A stretch of 37,926 bases of DNA. Source: Bordetella parapertussis. Lineage in GTDB: Bacteria; Pseudomonadota; Gammaproteobacteria; Burkholderiales; Burkholderiaceae_C. Under the pieces are notes generated by a model. That model was given only the letters and a program-made list of their open reading frames with translations, searched no databases and was not told the origin of the DNA. The stretch spans positions 1-37,926 of the forward strand of contig CAMDAN010000013.1 in the NCBI GenBank assembly GCA_945888535.1, written 5' to 3'. The position numbers were made by a program, and so were the translations under genes. Positions 8,058 to 19,397 of this stretch are shown in pieces (position 1 is the stretch's first letter; each line of letters opens with the position of its first letter).

Positions 8058-8816
8058 ATGGAACTCCTCTTTGTAACGCTTGCCTCCATGCTCGCTGGCT
8101 TTGTAGATTCCATCGTTGGCGGCGGCGGCCTCATATTGATGCCCGCGCTCTTCGCCGCGTTTCCGACTGCACCACCTGCAACTCTGTTGGGGACCAATAA
8201 AGGTGCCTCGGTTTGGGGCACGGCGATGGCAACACTACAGTACAGCCGCAAAGTTTCTATGCCTTGGCACGCCTTGCTACCAGCAACGGTTTGCGCCCTC
8301 GTCGCCTCCTTTGCTGGAGCTTGGTTGGTGACTATGGTCTCTCCCGAATACTTGCGTAAAGCATTGCCTTTCGTACTTACTTTGGTACTGTTTTACACCT
8401 TGGCAAAAAAGGAATTGGGGCGTGACCATGCACCGCGTTTTTCGGGTCGCCTCGAAATGGTGGTGGTCTGCTTGATTGGCATGGGTATTGGTTTTTACGA
8501 CGGATTTTTCGGACCTGGAACGGGCAGCTTTTTGGTGTTTTTGCTGGTGCGTATCACTGGCTACGATTTTTTACATGCATCGGCCAGTGCCAAACTACTC
8601 AACACGGCGAGTAACTTCGCAGCCTTAGTTCTCTTTACGCTCAAAGGCCACGTCTGGTGGCACTTCGTTATTGCTATGGCGGTTGCCAATATCGTTGGTA
8701 GCTTGGCAGGAAGCCACTTAGCCATGAAGCATGGCGCCGGCTTTGTACGCAGCGTATTTTTATTTGTGGTCAGCGCCCTCATCCTCAAAACGGGTTGGGA
8801 TGCTTTTCTTCGTTAA
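8058..8816 (+). CDS. TSUP (TauE/SafE) family sulfite exporter-like permease
   Basis: A 252-residue inner-membrane protein with about eight hydrophobic segments. The first TSUP repeat shows the family pattern AGFVDSIVGGGGLILMPAL with the following GTNKGASVWGT; the second repeat shows GIGFYDGFFGPGTGSFLVF with SASAKLLNTASN. Family members export sulfite, sulfoacetate or other organosulfur anions; the substrate here is unknown. The start at 8058 is preferred because the in-frame ATG at 7980 would begin inside the terminator hairpin. It converges with mrdA, with 9 bp between the stop codons. Confidence 0.9.
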   Translation: MELLFVTLASMLAGFVDSIVGGGGLILMPALFAAFPTAPPATLLGTNKGASVWGTAMATLQYSRKVSMPWHALLPATVCALVASFAGAWLVTMVSPEYLRKALPFVLTLVLFYTLAKKELGRDHAPRFSGRLEMVVVCLIGMGIGFYDGFFGPGTGSFLVFLLVRITGYDFLHASASAKLLNTASNFAALVLFTLKGHVWWHFVIAMAVANIVGSLAGSHLAMKHGAGFVRSVFLFVVSALILKTGWDAFLR

Positions 8817-8825
8817 ATCAAAGCC

Positions 8826-10811
8826 TTACTGCGGATTGTCTACGGCGGGCGTGAGTACGGATGTGGGACTAGGATTTAAAGGCCAAGGCACTTCAGCCGC
8901 TTTACGGGGTTTACCCATAGGTGCAGCAGCTTGACCAATCCGAACGGCGGCTAAATCAGCCTCATTGGGGTACTGTTTCATCAGCCAATAATCAAACACG
9001 CGGCGAACAATAGGCGCAGCAGAAGCGGATCCAAACCCTGCGTTTTCTACAATCGCAGCGACTGCAATTTGGGGGGCTTCTGCTGGGGCAAAAGCGATAT
9101 AGAGCGCATGGTCGCGTTGGCGCTCTTCTACACGCGAAGCGCTGTACTTTTCATTTTTTCCCCAACTCACCGCTTGTGCCGTTCCCGTTTTGCCACCACT
9201 CAGATACCCTGCTCCAGCAAAAGCGCGTGCCGATGTACCCTCCTGCGTAACGCCAACCATGGCTGGCAAAATTACATCCAAGTGTTCGGGTTTGTACTTC
9301 AAATCTTCACCCGGGTTATCAGGCATGACCGTACGGTTTTTTGCGCCCGCTTCTTGGGTTGCGATTACCAATCGGGGCGTATGTTTCACTCCCCGGTTGG
9401 CCAAGGTCGCAGTGGCTTGGGCCAATTGCAACATCGTAAAACTGTTATAGCCTTGGCCGATACCAAGTGAAATTGTTTCTCCGGCGTACCATTTTTTTTG
9501 CTCTGGTTTTTTATAGTAATTGCGCTTCCATTCTTGGCTTGGTAAGACACCACGCAGTTCTCCGAAAACATCAATTCCCGTCATCTGCCCAAAACCCAAT
9601 GGTTTCATAAAGTCATGCATTTGATCAACGCCCAACTCGTTAGCCAGCGAATAAAAGTAGGCGTTACTTGATTCCACAATCGCGCGGCGCATATCCATAA
9701 TGCCGCCGCGCTCGTTCTCAGGGCTGCCAAAGCGGTGCCCACCAAACATATAAAAACCAGGATCATTGATTAAGGTCTTGGCAGAGCGAGTTCCTGTTTC
9801 AAGCGCGGCCATCGCCATAAACGGCTTATAGGTAGATCCCGGCGGATAGGTCCCGCGCAGGGCGCGGTTAAGGAGCGGGTGGTCAGGGGACTCATTGAGC
9901 ATGGCCCAGTTGTCCTGATCAATCCCCTCGACAAATAAATTGGAATCAAAGGTAGGCTTACTTACAAAAGCCAAGACTTGACCTGTTTTAGGATCGAGGG
10001 CTACCAAAGCGCCGCGCCGGTCTCCAAACATGGTCTCAATCAACTGCTGTAATTTGATATCGATGGACAAAATCACCGTATCGCCGGGGGTTGAGTTGCT
10101 GCTCGAGAGGCGGCGCATCGCGCGTCCGCCAGCGGAGGTTTCAATATGCTCTACCCCCGTCGTTCCATGGAGTTGGTGCTCGAAACTTTGCTCAATACCG
10201 AGCTTTCCGATGTACTCCGTTCCTCGGTAATTGGCTTGGTCTTCAGACTCTGCAAGTTGCGCTTTTTCACTTTGGTTTATCCGCCCGATGTAGCCAATCA
10301 CGTGGCTGGCAAGATCCCCATAAGGATAGTTACGAAACAAACGCGCTTTGATTTCTACACCAGGAAAACGAAAGCGCTGTGCGGCAAATCGGGCTACTTC
10401 CGCATCGCTGAGTCGGTTACGGATAGGCATGGACTCAAAACTTTTTGACTCCTCCAGCATTTTCTTAAAACGCCTACGGTCTCGAACCGAGATATCCACG
10501 AACTGGGCTAATTCATCAATTGTTTTTTCGAGGTCCTCTACTTTAGAAGGCGTGATTTCTAAAGTGTAGGCAGAGTAGTTACTTGCCAGAACAATACCGT
10601 TACGATCCAAAATAAGACCCCGATTGGGGACGATGGGGATGATGGCAGTTCGGTTGCTTTCGGCCTGTGCTCGCAAATCTTCATGACGCCACATTTGCAA
10701 ATACATCAAGCGCAGAATTAGCAAGAAAAAGCAGACCAAAATAAGTACGGTCACTGCAAAGACCCGTACCCGAAAGTCTGCCAGTTCTGCTTGTACGTTG
10801 CGTAATTCCAT
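8826..10811 (-). CDS. mrdA: penicillin-binding protein 2, elongasome transpeptidase
   Basis: A 661-residue class B penicillin-binding protein that cross-links lateral-wall peptidoglycan together with the Mre/Rod complex. It has a short cytoplasmic N-terminus, one membrane anchor (about residues 17-38), the PBP dimerisation/pedestal domain and the transpeptidase domain. Motifs are STYK (nucleophile near residue 326), SSN in VESSNAYFYSLANELG, and KTG in SGGKTGTAQ near residue 540. The C-terminal tail of about 30 residues is proline-rich. It starts 12 bp downstream of mreD, the last gene of mreBCD-mrdA. rodA, which often follows, is absent here; the next gene converges on mrdA. Confidence 0.97.
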   Translation of the reverse strand: MELRNVQAELADFRVRVFAVTVLILVCFFLLILRLMYLQMWRHEDLRAQAESNRTAIIPIVPNRGLILDRNGIVLASNYSAYTLEITPSKVEDLEKTIDELAQFVDISVRDRRRFKKMLEESKSFESMPIRNRLSDAEVARFAAQRFRFPGVEIKARLFRNYPYGDLASHVIGYIGRINQSEKAQLAESEDQANYRGTEYIGKLGIEQSFEHQLHGTTGVEHIETSAGGRAMRRLSSSNSTPGDTVILSIDIKLQQLIETMFGDRRGALVALDPKTGQVLAFVSKPTFDSNLFVEGIDQDNWAMLNESPDHPLLNRALRGTYPPGSTYKPFMAMAALETGTRSAKTLINDPGFYMFGGHRFGSPENERGGIMDMRRAIVESSNAYFYSLANELGVDQMHDFMKPLGFGQMTGIDVFGELRGVLPSQEWKRNYYKKPEQKKWYAGETISLGIGQGYNSFTMLQLAQATATLANRGVKHTPRLVIATQEAGAKNRTVMPDNPGEDLKYKPEHLDVILPAMVGVTQEGTSARAFAGAGYLSGGKTGTAQAVSWGKNEKYSASRVEERQRDHALYIAFAPAEAPQIAVAAIVENAGFGSASAAPIVRRVFDYWLMKQYPNEADLAAVRIGQAAAPMGKPRKAAEVPWPLNPSPTSVLTPAVDNPQ

Positions 10812-10823
10812 CTTGGTAATCCG

Positions 10824-11354
10824 CTACAAGGGACGGTTTTCGTCTGGGTCGGGCGCTCGCCGCTGAGGCGCCAGTAAAACGACGCTAAGCACAGGCCAGA
10901 GCATGGCTTCAAACAAGGGGGCAAAAATCACCACCCATGAAGGCCAACTCCCTCCCAGTAGCAAAGTCAAGACGATTTCTACGACATGAACAACGGCAAA
11001 CAAAGGTAAGACCTGGAGCGCTTGTGAGGACAAAGAAAACCAAAGCAAGCGCCGGTGAATCATGATGGCCAAAAAGCTCAAAACGGTATAGGCCATGGCG
11101 TGCTGACCCAATAAGCCGCCTTGGTAAACATCCATGAACAGACCAAAAATAAAGGCGGCTGTTACGCCAACGCGCAAAGTCTGGTTCACCGTCCAAAACA
11201 CCAACACCACAGACAAGATATCGGGAACCCAGGCGCTGCGTCCCCACAACAACATATTGAACAACATGTTGGCAAATAGTGCCGCAAAAAGAGTGGCCCA
11301 AATAAAAAATGGGTTCGCTTGCAGCAGCAACTGCTGGCCCGGACGCATGATCAT
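10824..11354 (-). CDS. mreD: rod shape-determining protein MreD
   Basis: A 176-residue inner-membrane protein with five or six helices that links MreC and the cytoskeleton with wall synthesis. Hydrophobicity and the LFMDVYQGGLLGQHAMAYTVLSFLA segment are typical of MreD. The start at 11354 overlaps the mreC stop as ATGA, which suggests translational coupling; a second ATG at 11348 is possible and changes only two residues. The C-terminus is charged (QRRAPDPDENRPL). It lies between mreC and mrdA in the usual order. Confidence 0.93.
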   Translation of the reverse strand: MIMRPGQQLLLQANPFFIWATLFAALFANMLFNMLLWGRSAWVPDILSVVLVFWTVNQTLRVGVTAAFIFGLFMDVYQGGLLGQHAMAYTVLSFLAIMIHRRLLWFSLSSQALQVLPLFAVVHVVEIVLTLLLGGSWPSWVVIFAPLFEAMLWPVLSVVLLAPQRRAPDPDENRPL

Positions 11355-12271
11355 CGGCGGCCCCTTGGCTTTGATATAACTGCAAGCGGCTCACTCGCAG
11401 GTCGGGGTTCAATTGCTGGAGATAAGGGCGCAAGAACCAATACATGGCCTGCGCCTGCCACTAAGGCCAGCGGCATGCAGTAAATACGAGCAAACACGTC
11501 GGTAGTGCTGCGTTCTACCTTTTCAACCCGTGCAACCGGCAGGCCCGGCGGATATACGCCATCCACACCGCTGGTAGTCAGCAAGTCACCCACCGCGACG
11601 TCGGCATTTGCCGCCATAAATCGCAACTCAATCGCATCGGCATGGATCGAGTTTTCCCCGTAAGCCACCCCACGTGCGCCGGTGCGCGCATTCAGCACGG
11701 GCGTGGCATGGTCATGGTCCGTGATCAAGGTCACTTCGCTGGTTAAAGGGTACAAACGGGTAATCTGACCCAGCACACCCAAGTCATCAATCACAGGGGC
11801 GCCTAATGCGAGGCCCTGCAGAGAACCTTTATCTAAAATAATTTTTCGAGAATACGGATCGGCAGCGTCATAAATCGCTTGGGCAGCAATGCCAGCAACG
11901 CCAGGGCGTTCTTTGAGCTCTAACAAATCGCGCAGTCGGCGATTTTCTAAAGTCAGCTGATCCACCTGCAAAGCGCGTTGTGATTGCAAGGTGAGTTTCG
12001 TCCGCAAAATTTCACGGTCTTGCTCTGTTTCTCCCAAAGAAATCGCCCAAGAGTCGACCTCTTGCACCAATAAGACAGGGCGCATCGCCAACCACTGGAA
12101 GGGGTAAATCACGGTGGCTAACACCGTGCGCAAAGGCTGCATCATTTGAAAGCGCACGTCGGCAACCATCAAAAAAAGCGCCAATGCGCTAAAGAAAATA
12201 AGTTTTGACAAGGCCGACGGGCCTTGTCTGAATAAGGGAGGGGGTTCTCTACCTAGCGGAGCCAGGGCCAT
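11351..12271 (-). CDS. mreC: rod shape-determining protein MreC
   Basis: A 306-residue bitopic protein: a short cytoplasmic N-terminus, one membrane helix at about residues 22-40, a coiled coil (residues about 75-115, rich in Leu, Glu and Arg), then the periplasmic beta domains with DPYSRKIILDKGSLQGLALGAPVID. MreC scaffolds PBP2 and MreD in the elongasome. The C-terminus carries a proline- and alanine-containing tail, common in Burkholderiales. It begins 15 bp after the mreB stop and overlaps mreD by 4 bp. Confidence 0.95.
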   Translation of the reverse strand: MALAPLGREPPPLFRQGPSALSKLIFFSALALFLMVADVRFQMMQPLRTVLATVIYPFQWLAMRPVLLVQEVDSWAISLGETEQDREILRTKLTLQSQRALQVDQLTLENRRLRDLLELKERPGVAGIAAQAIYDAADPYSRKIILDKGSLQGLALGAPVIDDLGVLGQITRLYPLTSEVTLITDHDHATPVLNARTGARGVAYGENSIHADAIELRFMAANADVAVGDLLTTSGVDGVYPPGLPVARVEKVERSTTDVFARIYCMPLALVAGAGHVLVLAPLSPAIEPRPASEPLAVISKPRGRR

Positions 12272-12286
12272 GGCTGCTGTTGGTTC

Positions 12287-15326
<3,040 letters not shown>

Positions 15327-16859
15327 ATGACTGCACCTAAATTAGTCCAAGGCTACGAAGTCGTTATCGGCTTTGAAACACACGCTCAACTGTCAACGAA
15401 GAGCAAAATTTTCAGCCGCTCCTCGGTGGCGTTTGGTGCCGAGCCCAACACCCAAGCCTGCGCACTGGACATGGCCCTGCCCGGTACGCTGCCCGTGATG
15501 AACATGGGTGCCGTTGAACGGGCCATTGAATTTGGTCTTGCTATCAACGCACACATCGCAGAGCGCAGCATCTTTGCGCGTAAAAACTACTTCTATCCCG
15601 ATCTGCCCAAGGGCTACCAGATCAGCCAGTTCGAGATTCCCGTGGTGCAAGGCGGCGAAGTCTCATTCTTTTTAGAAGAAGGCAAAGAGACGGTGCGCAA
15701 AACCGTGCGCCTAGAACGTGCCCACCTCGAAGAAGATGCGGGCAAATCACTGCATGAGGATTTCATTGGCCAATCAGGCATTGACCTGAACCGCGCTGGA
15801 ACGCCTCTTTTGGAGATCGTGACCCAACCCGACATGCGCAGCAGCGACGAAGCCGTGGCCTACGCCAAAGAGTTGCACCAAATTGTCACATGGATTGGTA
15901 TTTGCGACGGCAACATGCAAGAAGGCTCATTCCGTTGCGACGCCAATGTATCGGTGCGCAAGCCTGGCGCGGAGCTTGGAACACGCCGCGAGATCAAGAA
16001 CCTAAACAGCTTCGAGTTCATGCAACAAGCCATCGACTATGAAGTGCGTTGGCAAATCGAGCAAATCGAAGACGGCCACGCTATTCAACAAGCCACTGTT
16101 TTGTTTAACCCCGATACGGGCGAGACCCGCGCTATGCGCACCAAAGAAGATGCCGCCGACTACCGTTACTTCCCTGACCCCGACCTGCCGCCTTTGGTGA
16201 TTGGTCGTGATTGGGTGGAGCGCGTGCGCAGTCAGATGCCCGAGAAACGCCGTGAAATGGCCAAGCGCTTCGTCAAAGACTACGCCCTGCCCGAATACGA
16301 TGCGACGCAACTCACCCAAAGCAAGACGATTGCTGCTTACTTTGAAGCCACGGCCAAGGCCTGCGGCCAAGCCAAACTGGCCAGCAACTGGATCATGGGC
16401 GAGGTCTCACGCCGCCTGAACGCCAGTGAAATGGCGATCGAGCATGCACCCGTTAGCGCCGCCCAACTGGCCGCTCTGATCGGCCGCATCAACGACAACA
16501 CCATCAGCAACAACGCAGCGCGTCTGGTATTTGAAGCTTTATGGGCACAAGGTGAAACTCAGCCTAAATCACTTTTCGATGGCAATGGTGTTCTTCAAGC
16601 AGATGGAGTATTGACCCATTCAACGATATTAGGAGTCGATGACATCATCGAAGCCAAAGGCCTCAAACAAATCAATGACACCGGTGCGTTGGAAGCCATC
16701 ATCGATGAGGTACTAGCCGCCAACCCCAAGAACGTCGAAGAGTTCAAGGGGGGCAACACCAAAGCCTTGAACGGTTTGGTGGGCCCCATCATGAAGGCCA
16801 GCAAAGGCAAGGCCAACCCGGCGCAGGTCAACGAACTGTTGATGAAAAAACTGGGGTAA
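15327..16859 (+). CDS. gatB: aspartyl/glutamyl-tRNA amidotransferase subunit B
   Basis: A 510-residue kinase/amidase subunit that phosphorylates the misacylated tRNA side chain and transfers ammonia from GatA. The N-terminal [19 protein letters not shown] and the motif [16 protein letters not shown] are the GatB cradle signatures. The GatB/Yqey tail domain is recognisable at the C-terminus ([33 protein letters not shown], with short interruptions in other homologues). The first residue follows the gatA stop with no spacer. It is the third gene of gatCAB. Confidence 0.98.
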   Translation: MTAPKLVQGYEVVIGFETHAQLSTKSKIFSRSSVAFGAEPNTQACALDMALPGTLPVMNMGAVERAIEFGLAINAHIAERSIFARKNYFYPDLPKGYQISQFEIPVVQGGEVSFFLEEGKETVRKTVRLERAHLEEDAGKSLHEDFIGQSGIDLNRAGTPLLEIVTQPDMRSSDEAVAYAKELHQIVTWIGICDGNMQEGSFRCDANVSVRKPGAELGTRREIKNLNSFEFMQQAIDYEVRWQIEQIEDGHAIQQATVLFNPDTGETRAMRTKEDAADYRYFPDPDLPPLVIGRDWVERVRSQMPEKRREMAKRFVKDYALPEYDATQLTQSKTIAAYFEATAKACGQAKLASNWIMGEVSRRLNASEMAIEHAPVSAAQLAALIGRINDNTISNNAARLVFEALWAQGETQPKSLFDGNGVLQADGVLTHSTILGVDDIIEAKGLKQINDTGALEAIIDEVLAANPKNVEEFKGGNTKALNGLVGPIMKASKGKANPAQVNELLMKKLG

Positions 16860-16862
16860 TTT

Positions 16863-17483
16863 ATTTCTGAACTGGCGCCCACGCCCCCACCTGCTCCCCA
16901 CAGCCACCTAGAAGACGCCCAAGGCTTGCTAACTGGCTGCCTTTTTGTGGCGTTGGCGGTGTGTATGTTTCGTGAAGTCGGCTTGTTTACAGGTGGGACC
17001 ACCGGCTTAGCATTTTTGGTTCACTACCTTGCAGGCTATCCCTTGGGCGCGGTGTTGTTTGTCATTAACTTGCCGTTTTATGTTTTTGGATGGCGCAAGT
17101 TGGGCCGGGTCTTTACGCTGAAGACTTTTACGGCAGTGGCTTTGCTCTCCATCTATGTTGAGGTGCTGCCGCAATGGCTTGGGTTTTCCCATCTGAATCC
17201 AGTCTTTGCTGCAGTCATGGCTGGCTTGTTGGCAGGAACAGGAATACTGATTTTGATCCGCCACGGCGCAAGCTTAGGCGGCGTCACCATTACGGCGGTG
17301 TACTTGCAAAAATCCCGCGGTTGGCGGGCGGGCAATGTGCAAATGGCCGTTGACTTTTTGATTTTGTTGGCCGCGTTCGTGGTTGCTGACCCAAGCAAGG
17401 CCTTGCTCTCGCTCTTAGGCGCTGCCGCTCTAAATCTCGTGATTGGCGTCAACCACCGAACCGACCGTTACTACGGGGTTTAG
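16863..17483 (+). CDS. YitT family membrane protein with a non-standard start
   Basis: A hydrophobic protein with five or six membrane segments of the YitT/DUF161 type (FTGGTTGLAFLVHYLAGYPLG, then INLPFYVFGWRKLG, RHGASLGGVTI). Function unknown. The first canonical start codon in frame is TTG at 16926, but family-like sequence (HSHLEDAQGLLTG) already lies upstream of it. Between the gatB stop (16857-16859) and that TTG there is no ATG, GTG or TTG. The best candidates are ATT at 16863, with GGGG just upstream, or CTG at 16872. I list the ATT version (206 residues); the TTG version has 185. It probably belongs to the gatCAB transcript. Confidence 0.7.
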   Translation: MSELAPTPPPAPHSHLEDAQGLLTGCLFVALAVCMFREVGLFTGGTTGLAFLVHYLAGYPLGAVLFVINLPFYVFGWRKLGRVFTLKTFTAVALLSIYVEVLPQWLGFSHLNPVFAAVMAGLLAGTGILILIRHGASLGGVTITAVYLQKSRGWRAGNVQMAVDFLILLAAFVVADPSKALLSLLGAAALNLVIGVNHRTDRYYGV

Positions 17484-17487
17484 GCCG

Positions 17488-17616
17488 TTAGTGACCTGCG
17501 ACCCAATTTTCCAACTTCAAGCCTGGGTATTTTTGAAAGTCACTCAAGTTGTTCGTTACCAGCGTGACGTCTAAGGCCAACGCATGGACTGCAATCAATT
17601 TATCAAGCGCGGCATT
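17488..17616 (-). pseudogene. vapC: vapC remnant (C-terminal end of a PIN-domain toxin)
   Basis: Reading the minus strand after the vapB stop gives about 42 codons ending in TAA at 17488: AALDKLIAVHALALDVTLVT followed by NNLSDFQKYPGLKLENW. This is the C-terminal part of a VapC ribonuclease (usually GxNDxLIAAHAxxLGxTLVTNN...VPGLxxENW). The N-terminal two thirds of the PIN domain, with most catalytic acidic residues, are missing. The vapB stop still overlaps an ATG (TAATG), as in intact vapBC pairs, but that ATG frame stops after six codons. A deletion has therefore removed the toxin body, and the piece cannot be active. Confidence 0.75.
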
Positions 17617-17851
17617 ACAAAGCCTTACGCTCAGACTGCACTTGCTCTTCACGCCCGTGCGCCATGAAATCCGAAGAAAAGCGCTTGAGGGTGCCCATCA
17701 CATCGCCTATTCGCTTTTGCGCTGGGCGAATACGCAACTCTTCCCCCACCCGCTCAATCACCAAATCCATGTCGTTTGGGCTGTATGCCAGATCGGCAGG
17801 GATTCGAACCGCTTGGGAATTCCCCTTTTTAAAAAGTTTAGTTGTTTGCAT
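17615..17851 (-). CDS. vapB: VapB-type antitoxin (SpoVT/AbrB domain)
   Basis: A 78-residue protein with an N-terminal AbrB-type DNA-binding swapped-hairpin domain (MQTTKLFKKGNSQAVRIPAD) and the C-terminal toxin-binding tail (FSSDFMAHGREEQ) of VapB. It normally neutralises VapC and represses its own promoter. Its toxin is only a remnant here, so it is an orphan antitoxin. The start at 17851 is preferred over 17881 because the family begins at MQTTKLF. It begins 39 bp after the pyrE stop on the same strand and may be read from the pyrE promoter. Confidence 0.85.
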   Translation of the reverse strand: MQTTKLFKKGNSQAVRIPADLAYSPNDMDLVIERVGEELRIRPAQKRIGDVMGTLKRFSSDFMAHGREEQVQSERKAL

Positions 17852-17890
17852 GCCCTTAGCCCCATGTGTGTGCATGTACACGTTAGCAGT

Positions 17891-18589
17891 TTAAACCCCG
17901 TACCGCTCCCGGTACGCTTTCACTTGTGGCAAATGCGCTGCCAAGTTGGGTGAGTCGCTGTGAGACTCTAAGTACTTCAATAAATCCCCTAACTCCGCAA
18001 TCGCGCAGACCTGCAAGCCTTCGTGCTCGCGCACGTACTGCACCGCGCTGTAGGGTACGTCTTTGGTGGTGCCGTCGGCTTGTTTTTCAGTGGCCATTTC
18101 TTGGCGGTCCAGCGCAATCGCCACTGCATGCGGCGTAGCGCCTGCGGCCTTGATCAGGGCAATGGATTCACGCGCTGCGGTGCCTGCGCTCATCACGTCG
18201 TCGACGATCAGCACCCGGCCTTTAAGTGGCGCACCGACCAAGCTGCCGCCTTCGCCGTGGTCTTTGGCCTCTTTGCGGTTGTAAGCGAATGGTACATTCT
18301 TACCCAACCGAGCCAACTCAATTGACACCGCCGCTCCCAAAGGAATTCCTTTGTAGGCAGGGCCAAAGATCATGTCAAACACGATACCACTGCCCAAGAT
18401 GCGCTGGGCATAAAATTGCGCCAAGCGGCCTAATTTTGCGCCGTCGTCAAAAAAACCTGCATTGAAAAAATACGGACTTTGGCGGCCCGCTTTGGTGGTG
18501 AATTCGCCAAAACGCAAAACGCCACAATCGACCGCAAACGCGACAAATTCTTGGGCCAGATTCGGGCTGGCCTTTTCAACATTCACCAT
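17891..18589 (-). CDS. pyrE: orotate phosphoribosyltransferase
   Basis: A 232-residue cytoplasmic enzyme that joins orotate to PRPP, giving orotidine 5'-phosphate in pyrimidine synthesis. The PRPP-binding motif VLIVDDVMSAGTAARES is present, and the flexible catalytic loop is AYNRKEAKDHGEGG. The length is slightly above the E. coli enzyme (213) because of an extra segment in EMATEKQADGTTKDVPYS, usual in Betaproteobacteria. An AAGGA ribosome-binding site precedes ATG 18589. The gene is divergent from xth, with only 11 bp between the start codons. Confidence 0.97.
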   Translation of the reverse strand: MVNVEKASPNLAQEFVAFAVDCGVLRFGEFTTKAGRQSPYFFNAGFFDDGAKLGRLAQFYAQRILGSGIVFDMIFGPAYKGIPLGAAVSIELARLGKNVPFAYNRKEAKDHGEGGSLVGAPLKGRVLIVDDVMSAGTAARESIALIKAAGATPHAVAIALDRQEMATEKQADGTTKDVPYSAVQYVREHEGLQVCAIAELGDLLKYLESHSDSPNLAAHLPQVKAYRERYGV

Positions 18590-18602
18590 TAGGACATTCC
18601 TT
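18590..18602. promoter_or_regulatory. overlapping ribosome-binding sites of pyrE and xth
   Basis: The 12-base segment AGGACATTCCTT carries AGGA for xth on the plus strand and, read on the minus strand, AAGGA for pyrE. One short imperfect palindrome thus serves both starts. The two promoters must lie inside the opposite coding regions. Confidence 0.6.
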
Positions 18603-19392
18603 GTTTAAATTAACCAGCCTCAACCTCAACGGCATCCGCTCGGCCACCAGCAAAGGACTTGAGCCTTGGTTGCAAGCGCTTGCGCCTGATTGTATTTGCG
18701 TGCAAGAAGTGAAAGCCCAGGCCGACGATATTGCGGGAAAGTTTGAGTCCTTGGCCGATATGAAGGGCTACTTTCACTTTGCCCAAAAGAAAGGCTACTC
18801 CGGCGTGGGCGTCTACACCCGCCACGCCCCCAGCGACGTCATCGTGGGTTACGGCTCTTCTGAATTTGATACCGAAGGGCGCTACGTCGAACTGCGCTTT
18901 GACACTCCACAACAAAACCGTTCCATCATTAGCGCCTACTTCCCCAGTGGCTCATCCGGCGAGGAACGCCAACAAGCCAAGTTTCGCTTTTTGGCGGAGT
19001 TTTACGAACATCTTGCAGCGTTAAAAAGCCAACGCGAATTCGTACTGTGCGGCGACATCAACATCGCCCACCAAGAGATTGATCTCAAGAACTTCAAAGG
19101 CAACAAAAAGAACTCCGGCTTTTTGCCCGAAGAACGCGCATGGCTGAGCAAGCTACTGAGTGAGGCGGGCATGGTCGATGTCTATCGCCAACTCGAGCCT
19201 ACCGCTACCGATGCGGCTTACACCTGGTGGAGCAATCGCGGTCAAGCCTACGCGAAAAACGTAGGCTGGCGTTTGGACTACCACTTGGCAACCCCCGCAT
19301 TGGCCGCGGGTGCGAAAACACATGCCGTTTATAAAGAGGTGAAGTTCTCAGACCATGCGCCGCTGACGATTGCGTATGACTGGGCGGCGTAA
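18601..19392 (+). CDS. xth: exodeoxyribonuclease III
   Basis: A 263-residue DNA-repair nuclease (AP endonuclease and 3'-5' exonuclease) of the exonuclease-endonuclease-phosphatase fold. Motifs are LNLNGIRSATSKG near the N-terminus, the metal-binding Glu in CVQEVKAQ, CGDINIAHQEIDLKN in the middle, WRLDYHLATP, and the C-terminal FSDHAPL with the catalytic Asp-His. The start is TTG at 18601, with AGGA six bases upstream; no ATG or GTG in frame gives a family-like N-terminus. Its stop lies 5 bp from that of the RND transporter, which comes from the other side. Confidence 0.95.
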   Translation: MFKLTSLNLNGIRSATSKGLEPWLQALAPDCICVQEVKAQADDIAGKFESLADMKGYFHFAQKKGYSGVGVYTRHAPSDVIVGYGSSEFDTEGRYVELRFDTPQQNRSIISAYFPSGSSGEERQQAKFRFLAEFYEHLAALKSQREFVLCGDINIAHQEIDLKNFKGNKKNSGFLPEERAWLSKLLSEAGMVDVYRQLEPTATDAAYTWWSNRGQAYAKNVGWRLDYHLATPALAAGAKTHAVYKEVKFSDHAPLTIAYDWAA

Positions 19393-19397
19393 CTGCG

